A stretch of 5,199 bases of DNA from Parafilimonas sp. (lineage in GTDB: Bacteria; Bacteroidota; Bacteroidia; Chitinophagales; Chitinophagaceae): assembly GCA_025927795.1 (NCBI GenBank), contig JAICKT010000328.1:1-5199 (forward strand), written 5' to 3'. Below, piece by piece: positions 1-5,199 of this stretch (positions are counted from its first letter, which is position 1; every line of letters starts with the position of its first letter). Under the pieces are notes generated by a model. It was not told the origin of the DNA and searched no databases. It worked only from the letters and a program-made list of their open reading frames with translations. The translations under genes were made by a program, and so were the position numbers.

Positions 1-1515
1 GTTGAAAAAAATGCAAAACATATTCTTCTTTTTGGCGCCGGAAAATCTGCAACCGTTTTAATTGACTTTTTAAAAAATCTTTCTGCAGAAAAAAACTGGA
101 AAGTAACCGTTGCCGACAGTGATCTAAAATCCGTTCAGCAAAAGGTTGGTGAACATGCAAATACTTTTCCTGTTGCTGTAGATGTTACAAATGCCGGGGA
201 GAGACAACAATACATACAGGATGCAGATGTTGTAATTTCTTTAATGCCGCCGCATTTGCATTACCTTATTGCAGTTGATTGCTTGCAGTTTAAAAAACAT
301 TTACTCACTGCTTCATATATAGATGATCAAATAAAATTACTTGCTCCTGAAATTAAAAAGAGCAACATTTTGTTTTTGTGTGAAATGGGCCTCGACCCAG
401 GCATAGATCACATGAGCGCATTGCATCTTATAGAAAACATAAAAAATAAAGGCGGAAAAATTACTTCATTCAAATCGCATTGCGGCGGATTAATTGCACC
501 TGAAAGCGATGATAATCCATGGCATTATAAAATAAGCTGGAATCCGCGCAATATAGTTATGGCAGGCAAGGCAGGCGCACAGTATAAAGAAAATGGCGAA
601 GAGGTAAAGCTGTTGTATGAGCAATTGTTTTCGATGGAAAATAATGTACACGTTCCAGGCTTAGGTAATTATTCTTATTATGCAAACCGGGATTCATTAA
701 GTTATCTTTCTATTTACAATCTTGATGATGTTGCCACATTTATGCGCACTACTTTACGCCACCCCGATTTTTGTTTTGGTTGGAAAAATATAATTGATCT
801 TAAGCTAACTGATGAACAAAAAGTTTACGATACAAACGGAATGAGCATTTCAGCTTTCTTTAAACAGCATTTTGAAAAATATGGTTTTAGTGAATGGCTT
901 ACCCAGTTGTTAAGTACACGACTTGAGTATGCAAAAAAAATGATGGAGCAATTAATGAATTTAATGCAGGCAGAACAGGAAGCAATAAACGAAGGTGAAA
1001 AACCCGAAGATGATTTTATGATGATTGATGAAAAAGGTGAGCTGACAACTTTGAATGTTGATGAAGTAAAAAACCGCGCAGCAGAAAGCGTGGCAGTACA
1101 AATGCACGAAGCAAATCTTACATTAAAACAATTATTTTATTTAGGACTGAATGATGAAATTTTTATTGATAAGGGTTTATGCAGTGCGGCAGACGTTTTG
1201 CAATTTATATTAGAAACCAAACTTGCATTGCAACCCGGCGATAAAGATATGATTGTAATGCTGCATGAAATTGAATATGAATTAAACGAAAAAAAATCAA
1301 ACATAAAAAGCACGCTTATTGTAAAGGGCGAAGATCATATTCATACAGCAATGGCAAAAACAGTTGGATTGCCATTGGGCATTGCCGCCAAATTAATTCT
1401 TGAAGAAAAAATAAAAGCAACTGGTTTGCATTTGCCGGTTTTGCCTTCAGTATATCATTCGGTTTTAAAGGAATTACAGCAGCACGGAATTAATTTTGAA
1501 GAGGAAAATTATTGA
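1..1515 (+). CDS. Saccharopine dehydrogenase family protein (LYS9-like), 5' partial
   Basis: The frame is open from base 1 to the TGA at 1513-1515 (504 codons visible). There is no credible start at the left edge; the ATG at 244 lies inside the Rossmann domain, so the true start is upstream. The protein begins with a nucleotide-binding fold: GAGKSA at residues 12-17 of the visible protein, then DVVISLMPP near 77-84. The saccharopine-reductase signature EMGLDPGIDH follows at 128-137, then a SHCGGL...NPWHYKISW block at about 159-180 that closely matches yeast LYS9. The C-terminal part has PGDKDMIVMLHEIEYE (412-427) and MAKTVGLPLGIAAK (451-464). Family members interconvert saccharopine with glutamate and 2-aminoadipate semialdehyde using NAD(P); in bacteria this usually means lysine breakdown. 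The direction and cofactor cannot be read here. A charged, helix-like stretch at about 300-370 looks like an insertion relative to the fungal enzyme. The family is near certain; the exact substrate is less so. Confidence 0.93.
   Translation, partial: VEKNAKHILLFGAGKSATVLIDFLKNLSAEKNWKVTVADSDLKSVQQKVGEHANTFPVAVDVTNAGERQQYIQDADVVISLMPPHLHYLIAVDCLQFKKHLLTASYIDDQIKLLAPEIKKSNILFLCEMGLDPGIDHMSALHLIENIKNKGGKITSFKSHCGGLIAPESDDNPWHYKISWNPRNIVMAGKAGAQYKENGEEVKLLYEQLFSMENNVHVPGLGNYSYYANRDSLSYLSIYNLDDVATFMRTTLRHPDFCFGWKNIIDLKLTDEQKVYDTNGMSISAFFKQHFEKYGFSEWLTQLLSTRLEYAKKMMEQLMNLMQAEQEAINEGEKPEDDFMMIDEKGELTTLNVDEVKNRAAESVAVQMHEANLTLKQLFYLGLNDEIFIDKGLCSAADVLQFILETKLALQPGDKDMIVMLHEIEYELNEKKSNIKSTLIVKGEDHIHTAMAKTVGLPLGIAAKLILEEKIKATGLHLPVLPSVYHSVLKELQQHGINFEEENY
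1509..1515. other. Interleaved stop codons of two convergent genes
   Basis: The plus-strand dehydrogenase ends with TGA at 1513-1515, while the minus-strand VOC gene ends with TAA read from 1511 to 1509. The two coding sequences therefore share 7 bases tail to tail. No intrinsic terminator fits between them, so transcripts from each side must run into the other gene or be stopped by another mechanism. Confidence 0.9.
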
Positions 1516-1919
1516 TTGGGCATCTTGCTCATATCCATATATAAAACATTCCATTTGTGTCCGTCAGGATCTGTAAAAGCGCAACCATACATCCATCCAT
1601 CTTTTTCATTCGGTTCGCTAAAAACATTACCGCCCGCACTCATTACTTTTTTTGCCATTTCATCCACTTCCTCTTTACTTTCTGCATCAATTGAAATCAA
1701 AACTTCATTAGCGTTTGCAGTATCAGAAATTTCAGATTTTATAAAACCTTTAAAAGTGTTTTCTTCAAATAACATAATTACATTTTTGCCAATTACAAGG
1801 CTTGCAGAAACAGGAGAGTTACCATGCTGTGTATTAAACGAGAACCCTAATTTGGCAAAAAAATCTTTTGATTTTTCTACGTTTTTCACAGGCAGATTAA
1901 GCCATAATTGTTTGGTCAT
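1509..1919 (-). CDS. VOC family protein, COG3607-type glyoxalase-like
   Basis: This 136-residue protein is a complete small VOC-fold (glyoxalase / bleomycin resistance / dioxygenase) protein. The first beta-alpha unit is LWLNLPVKNVEKSKDFFAKL (residues 5-24) followed by GF. A mid-protein strand is NEVLISIDA (71-79), a helix AAGG-like turn is SAGGN (94-98), and the closing motif is FTDPDGHKWNVLYMD (115-129). These match the predicted lactoylglutathione-lyase-like group COG3607. By-eye alignment to E. coli glyoxalase I puts Trp6, Met49, Glu72 and Asn124 at the metal-ligand positions (His5, Glu56, His74, Glu122), so the canonical metal site seems absent and glyoxalase activity should not be assumed. 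It is probably a cytoplasmic protein, with no signal peptide or membrane segment. The start is the only ATG that gives the full first strand; no Shine-Dalgarno is seen, as is usual in Bacteroidota. It converges on the dehydrogenase and diverges from nrdJ. Fold is confident, function unknown. Confidence 0.9.
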   Translation of the reverse strand: MTKQLWLNLPVKNVEKSKDFFAKLGFSFNTQHGNSPVSASLVIGKNVIMLFEENTFKGFIKSEISDTANANEVLISIDAESKEEVDEMAKKVMSAGGNVFSEPNEKDGWMYGCAFTDPDGHKWNVLYMDMSKMPNQ

Positions 1920-1937
1920 AGATTTAGCTTTAGCTAT

Positions 1938-1970
1938 TAAAATTAATAATAAAGGTTGTATTTATAACAA
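1938..1970 (-). promoter_or_regulatory. Weak candidate promoter for the VOC gene
   Basis: Read on the minus strand there is TTG (1970-1968) and, 22 bases on, TAATTTTA (1945-1938). This is one mismatch from the Bacteroidota -7 element TAnnTTTG, with a TTG-type -33 element. It would start transcription about a dozen bases before the ATG at 1919. The region is so AT-rich that a match this loose can occur by chance. Confidence 0.2.
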
Positions 1971-2227
1971 GCATTTTAAGCAGAAATATTTTCAAAAATT
2001 TCTACAGATTTATTTCTATTTCGTGATATTAATAATCGCCTTTTCTCCGTAGGCCGAGATGTTAAAAAAAGTTTTTTATTACTATTTTATACGTTCACGT
2101 AATTTTAAAGCGGGTAGAGCAAAATCCATATAAACCGCAAAATAATTTGGTAAAATCTTTTCCAAAGCATTTTTTTTGAAAAGTACTTAAGGCAGTAAAT
2201 TTTTAAATGCGTTTATAATAACTTAAA

Positions 2228-2420
2228 ATGCGAATAACAACATACGTATCAGGGTTAAACTTGAAAATTTTTTGAAGAAAAATTAAACCGCGACAGCTCT
2301 ATATTATGGAAGCATAAAATTTCAAATGCGCTTATTATTAATATTACGCCCATATCAAAAAATAAAATCATTGTAACTACAATGGATGGAAAGGTAACCT
2401 GCCTCTCTTATAACCTTTAA
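2228..2420 (+). pseudogene. Possible remnant of a PQQ/WD-like beta-propeller gene
   Basis: From 2265 to the TAA at 2418-2420 one frame is open for 51 codons and reads like the last blade of a PQQ-like or WD-like propeller. It has SSILWKHKISNAL, then TPISKNKIIVTTMDGKV, then TCLSYNL at the stop. This fits the blade pattern of a Trp-Lys strand, a short hydrophobic strand before Pro, a Lys-Ile-Ile-Val strand, a Asp-Gly-Lys turn and a final Leu strand. Just upstream, in the neighbouring frame, 2228-2263 reads MRITTYVSGLNL, which would continue smoothly into the first stretch if one base were removed from the A/T run at 2264-2273. There is no good start and stops abound further upstream. In DNA this AT-rich one or two open runs of such length are expected by chance, so the claim rests on the residue pattern, which is suggestive only. 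Confidence 0.35.
2369..2384. repeat. 16-bp palindrome CATTGTA-AC-TACAATG
   Basis: Two perfect 7-bp arms (2369-2375 and 2378-2384) flank a 2-bp spacer. The symmetry and size resemble the binding site of a dimeric helix-turn-helix repressor. It lies inside the possible propeller-gene remnant and about 310 bp before nrdJ, so a role is unproven and coincidence is possible. Confidence 0.35.
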
Positions 2421-2458
2421 TGTATGTTTTTTTTGTTGATTAAATTTCATACAAAAAG

Positions 2459-2493
2459 TTTGCGTTTTATTTAATCTTTAATATCTAATATTG
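2459..2493 (+). promoter_or_regulatory. Weak candidate Bacteroidota-type promoter
   Basis: TTTG at 2459-2462 is followed after 23 bases by TAATATTG at 2486-2493, one mismatch from the -7 consensus TAnnTTTG. The spacing is at the long end of what is accepted. If used, transcription would begin around 2497-2502, right at the perfect inverted repeat, giving nrdJ a leader of roughly 190 bases. The evidence is only sequence resemblance in AT-rich DNA. Confidence 0.17.
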
Positions 2494-2652
2494 ATGAAAA
2501 AATTTATGCAGGTTGTGCATAAATTTTTTAAAGGCAATGCACCATTGGTGTTTGAAAATATACGCATCCATTTTCCACATAATGTGCATATTCAGACTTT
2601 AATTTTTCAAACTAGAAAGATATTTTCGTCTTCTGCCTCTAACGAAAACTAA
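2494..2652 (+). CDS. Doubtful 52-residue ORF upstream of nrdJ
   Basis: An ATG at 2494 opens a 52-codon frame ending in TAA at 2650-2652, 40 bases before nrdJ. The product begins MKKFMQVVHKFFKGNAPLVF and ends in a Ser/Asn-rich tail (SSSASNEN). I do not recognise it; it has no signal peptide, membrane segment or known motif. There is no Shine-Dalgarno, but that is normal here. Its first codons coincide with the perfect inverted repeat at 2497-2529, which argues that this DNA is shaped by something other than coding. Chance alone could give an open frame of this length in this gap. It could be a small leader ORF of nrdJ, but I consider non-coding DNA more likely. Confidence 0.18.
   Translation: MKKFMQVVHKFFKGNAPLVFENIRIHFPHNVHIQTLIFQTRKIFSSSASNEN
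2497..2529. repeat. Perfect 14-bp inverted repeat with 5-base loop
   Basis: The left arm AAAAAATTTATGCA (2497-2510) and right arm TGCATAAATTTTTT (2516-2529) are exact reverse complements around GGTTG. In RNA it would form a hairpin whose 3' side ends in six U, with the A-run on the other side. It could be a weak bidirectional terminator, although the stem has only two G-C pairs, or a dimeric protein operator for the divergent genes. The symmetry is certain; the role is not. Confidence 0.8.
2540..2586. promoter_or_regulatory. Two CAC-N5-GTG dyads upstream of nrdJ
   Basis: CACCATTGGTG (2540-2550) and CACATAATGTG (2576-2586) each have 5-bp inverted arms around one central base and share the form CAC-N5-GTG. 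They start 36 bp apart and follow the perfect inverted repeat, whose core TGCA-N5-TGCA also has a 5-base spacer. The word GTGCAT or its complement occurs at 2515-2520, 2537-2542 and 2584-2589. This may be an operator array for nrdJ, but the motif matches no regulator I know. Confidence 0.3.
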
Positions 2653-2692
2653 CCGAAAAAAAATAATTACAAACGCATTAAAATAGTTTAAC

Positions 2693-5199
2693 ATGATGAC
2701 ACAAAACCCATCACATGCACTCCGCTTTCAACGCCGCTTTACAAAAGATGGTGTTAGCCCCTTTGATATGTTTGAATATGATTACCGCACCAGCGTAATT
2801 AAAAATCCAACCGGTGAGGTTTTGTTTGAAATGAAAAATGTGGAAGTTCCAAAACAATGGAGCCAAATTGCGACAGATATCATCGCACAAAAATATTTTC
2901 GTAAAGCAGGTGTGCCGCAGGCTGATGGAAGTATGGGACGCGAAACTTCTGCAAAACAAGTTGCGCATCGTATGGCAAATTGCTGGAAGGTTTGGGGTGA
3001 GCGTTATAATTATTTTGATACGCCGCAGGATGCGCAAATATTTTATGAGGAGTTAGTGTATAGCATTTTAAACCAGGCTTGCGTGCCCAATAGTCCGCAA
3101 TGGTTTAACACAGGTTTGCATGAAAGCTATGGAATTACCGGCAAACCGCAGGGGCATTACTATGTTGATGCAAAAGATGGGCAGTTGAAAAAATCAACCA
3201 GTGCTTATGAGCGCCCTCAACCACATGCATGTTTTATTTTAAGTGTAAACGATGATTTGGTGAATGATGGCGGCATTATGGATTTATGGATTCGCGAAGC
3301 GCGCATATTTAAATATGGTTCTGGTGTTGGAACAAACTTTTCAAAAATTCGTGGCGAAGGAGAGAAATTAAGTGGTGGTGGAACATCAAGTGGCTTAATG
3401 AGTTTTTTGAAAATAGGAGACAGGTCTGCAGGTGCTATTAAAAGTGGTGGTACAACAAGACGCGCTGCTAAAATGGTTTGTCTTGATTTAGACCATCCTG
3501 AAGTGATGAGTTTTATCAACTGGAAAATGGAGGAAGAAAAAAAGGTCGCTGCATTAGTTGCTGCCGGATATGACAATAGCTATGAAGGTGAGGCTTACTT
3601 AACAGTATCAGGTCAAAACTCAAATAATTCTGTTCGCATACCAAATGAATTTTTTAAGAAGCTTGAAGAAAATGGCGATTGGGAATTAAAAGCAAGAACT
3701 GATGGAAGAGTAATGAAAAAAATTCCTGCACGTGAAGTGTGGAACCAAATTAATTATGCTGCATGGCGCTGCGCTGACCCGGGTACACAGTATGATACAA
3801 CAATTAATGAATGGCATACTTGCCCGAAAGGCGGTCGCATTAATGCATCAAACCCTTGCAGTGAATACATGTTTTTGGATAACACTGCGTGTAATCTGGC
3901 AAGTGCCAACCTGATGAAATTTTTTGATATTGAAAAAAGTGTTTTTGATGTTGAAGGATTTGCATACACATGCAGGCTTTGGACAACAGTTTTAGAAATT
4001 TCTGTGTTGATGGCGCAGTTCCCTTCAAAAGAAGTTGCACAATTATCTTATGATTACAGAACGCTTGGTTTAGGTTTTGCAAATCTTGGAACCATGTTGA
4101 TGGTGAGCGGTATTTCTTATGATAGTGAACAAGCTCGTGGAATTGCCGGCGCTATCACCGCAATCATGACGGGTATTGCATATAAAACATCTGCAGAAAT
4201 GGCTGCCGTGTTGGGTGCATTTCCAAAATATGCAGAAAACAGGGAGGACATGTTGCGTGTAATGCGTAATCATCGCGCTGCTGCTTACGATGCATCCGAA
4301 GCTTACGAAGGATTGAGCATTAAACCCGTTGGCATCAATGCAAAATATTGTCCTGATTATTTATTGTCTGCGGCTTGCAAGGCTTGGGATGATGCAGTTG
4401 AACTGGGAGAAAAATATGGTTATCGCAATGCGCAAACAACTGTAATTGCACCAACAGGAACAATTGGTTTGGTGATGGATTGCGATACTACAGGTGTTGA
4501 GCCGGATTTTGCTTTGGTGAAATTTAAAAAGCTGGCAGGCGGCGGATATTTCAAAATTATTAACCAAAGTGTGCCCGTTGCATTGCAGCATTTGGGTTAT
4601 GATGAAAAGCAAATTGATGCTATCGTAAAATATGCGGTTGGTGCAGCAACATTTGAAGGAGCGCCTTTCATAAATCCACAAACATTAAGTGAAAAAGGTT
4701 TTATTGCTGAAGAAATTCAGAAGCTGAACAACGCTGCAAAATCAGCATTTGAAATAAACTTCCTTTTTAATAAATTTATTTTAGGCGAAGCGTGTTTGGA
4801 AAGATTAGGTTTTTCATCTGAACAATACAATGACTGGAATTTTGATTTGTTGGATGCACTTGGTTTTACAGATGAGCAAATTGAAGCCGCTAACGGCTAT
4901 GTATGCGGAACAATGACAGTTGAAGGTGCGCCCAATTTAAAGCCGGAACATCTTTCTGTTTTTGATTGCGCCAACAGATGCGGTAAAAAAGGAGAAAGAT
5001 ATATTCATGCACATGGGCATATCAGAATGATGGCGGCTTGCCAACCATTTTTAAGTGGTGCAATTTCTAAAACCATCAATCTTCCGCACGAAGCAACGGT
5101 TGAAGAAATCGCGGATTCATATATGTTAAGCTGGCAACTGAGTTTGAAAGCATGTGCGCTGTACCGTGATGGCTCTAAACTTTCGCAGCCATTAAGTAA
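2693..5199 (+). CDS. nrdJ: Class II adenosylcobalamin-dependent ribonucleotide reductase, 3' partial
   Basis: The frame is open from ATG 2693 to the window edge (835 full codons plus two bases). The enzyme reduces ribonucleotides to deoxyribonucleotides in the cytoplasm, using a radical made from adenosylcobalamin. The active site is complete: Cys180 in HACFIL and Cys400 in NTACNL form the reducing pair, and NPCSE holds Asn387, the thiyl-radical Cys389 and Glu391. The 11-residue gap from Cys389 to Cys400 equals that in Thermotoga NrdJ. Other family blocks are GSGVGTNFSKIRG, AGAIKSGGTTRRAAKM, YRTLGLGFANLG, the phosphate loop APTGTI (586-591), CQPFLSGAISKTINLP and finally ALYRDGSKLSQPLS at the edge. 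The N-terminus enters the barrel directly, with no ATP-cone, and no intein is seen. The usual C-terminal tail with redox cysteines lies outside the window. ATG 2693 and ATG 2696 are adjacent in-frame starts and cannot be told apart. The long upstream gap suggests its own promoter. Confidence 0.97.
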   Translation, partial: MMTQNPSHALRFQRRFTKDGVSPFDMFEYDYRTSVIKNPTGEVLFEMKNVEVPKQWSQIATDIIAQKYFRKAGVPQADGSMGRETSAKQVAHRMANCWKVWGERYNYFDTPQDAQIFYEELVYSILNQACVPNSPQWFNTGLHESYGITGKPQGHYYVDAKDGQLKKSTSAYERPQPHACFILSVNDDLVNDGGIMDLWIREARIFKYGSGVGTNFSKIRGEGEKLSGGGTSSGLMSFLKIGDRSAGAIKSGGTTRRAAKMVCLDLDHPEVMSFINWKMEEEKKVAALVAAGYDNSYEGEAYLTVSGQNSNNSVRIPNEFFKKLEENGDWELKARTDGRVMKKIPAREVWNQINYAAWRCADPGTQYDTTINEWHTCPKGGRINASNPCSEYMFLDNTACNLASANLMKFFDIEKSVFDVEGFAYTCRLWTTVLEISVLMAQFPSKEVAQLSYDYRTLGLGFANLGTMLMVSGISYDSEQARGIAGAITAIMTGIAYKTSAEMAAVLGAFPKYAENREDMLRVMRNHRAAAYDASEAYEGLSIKPVGINAKYCPDYLLSAACKAWDDAVELGEKYGYRNAQTTVIAPTGTIGLVMDCDTTGVEPDFALVKFKKLAGGGYFKIINQSVPVALQHLGYDEKQIDAIVKYAVGAATFEGAPFINPQTLSEKGFIAEEIQKLNNAAKSAFEINFLFNKFILGEACLERLGFSSEQYNDWNFDLLDALGFTDEQIEAANGYVCGTMTVEGAPNLKPEHLSVFDCANRCGKKGERYIHAHGHIRMMAACQPFLSGAISKTINLPHEATVEEIADSYMLSWQLSLKACALYRDGSKLSQPLS

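Larger units (their letters stand above)
1920..2692. other. Long AT-rich intergenic region between divergent genes
   Basis: This 773-base gap separates the start of the minus-strand VOC gene from the start of nrdJ. It is visibly richer in A and T than the flanking genes and is full of stops in all frames apart from two open stretches of about 50 codons (2265-2420 and 2482-2652). It holds several dyad-symmetric elements, listed separately. I see no tRNA, no cobalamin riboswitch core and no NrdR box. The part from 1971 to about 2200 shows nothing I can name. Confidence 0.7.

Noticed and set aside
1516..2052. 178-codon plus-strand ORF beginning at a TTG
   Set aside because: It is largely the antisense of the clearly real VOC gene and then runs into AT-rich intergenic DNA; the product shows no family resemblance.
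2285..2300. CCGCGACAG, slightly like the CCGC-ACTGT part of a cobalamin riboswitch
   Set aside because: No B12 box (GCCACTG) follows, and the other conserved parts of the aptamer are missing.
2390..2430. AAAGGT ... ACCTTT followed by a run of eight T as an intrinsic terminator
   Set aside because: The stem is only 6 bp with a 17-base loop, and it is separated from the T-run by several bases; too weak to list.
2576..2586. CACATAATGTG as a possible NrdR box
   Set aside because: The NrdR box has eight bases between CAC and GTG and an ATATAT core; here there are only five, so the match fails.
2485..2589. 34-codon minus-strand ORF starting MHIMWKMDAYIF
   Set aside because: Short, overlaps the perfect inverted repeat and the opposite-strand ORF, and has no recognisable features.
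2201..2683. Repeated word AAATGCG at 2205, 2226 and 2324, with an inverted near-copy at 2671-2683
   Set aside because: The shared words are short, unevenly spaced and AT-rich; I cannot distinguish them from chance.
2711..4681. Several ORFs of 60-119 codons on the minus strand and in a second plus frame
   Set aside because: All lie within the nrdJ coding sequence, whose frame is continuous with conserved motifs throughout; they are shadows of it.

Overview
The window looks like chromosomal DNA from an AT-rich member of the Bacteroidota, probably close to the Chitinophagaceae. The grounds are the AT-rich coding sequence, the absence of purine-rich Shine-Dalgarno sequences before the starts, and the gene families present. 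The taxonomic call is an inference from style and family resemblance, not a database result.

Layout. (1) Positions 1-1515, plus strand: a saccharopine dehydrogenase (LYS9-like) gene whose start lies upstream of the window. (2) Positions 1509-1919, minus strand: a small VOC-fold (glyoxalase-like) protein of the COG3607 type. Its end overlaps the end of the first gene by 7 bases, so the two are convergent. (3) Positions 1920-2692: a 773-base, very AT-rich gap between divergent genes. It contains a possible remnant of a beta-propeller gene (about 2228-2420), a 16-bp palindrome, a perfect 14-bp inverted repeat (2497-2529), two smaller CAC-N5-GTG dyads and a doubtful 52-codon ORF. (4) Positions 2693-5199, plus strand: a class II, adenosylcobalamin-dependent ribonucleotide reductase (nrdJ) that runs off the right edge with 835 codons visible and no frameshift.

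How the genes relate. No operon or joint pathway is apparent. The first gene points to lysine/saccharopine metabolism. The VOC protein is of unknown substrate and appears to lack the usual metal ligands. The reductase makes deoxyribonucleotides and depends on vitamin B12. No defence system, mobile element, CRISPR array, tRNA or rRNA was seen. The least explained part is the intergenic region, especially the perfect inverted repeat and the possible propeller-gene relic; I do not see convincing evidence of a new multi-gene system.
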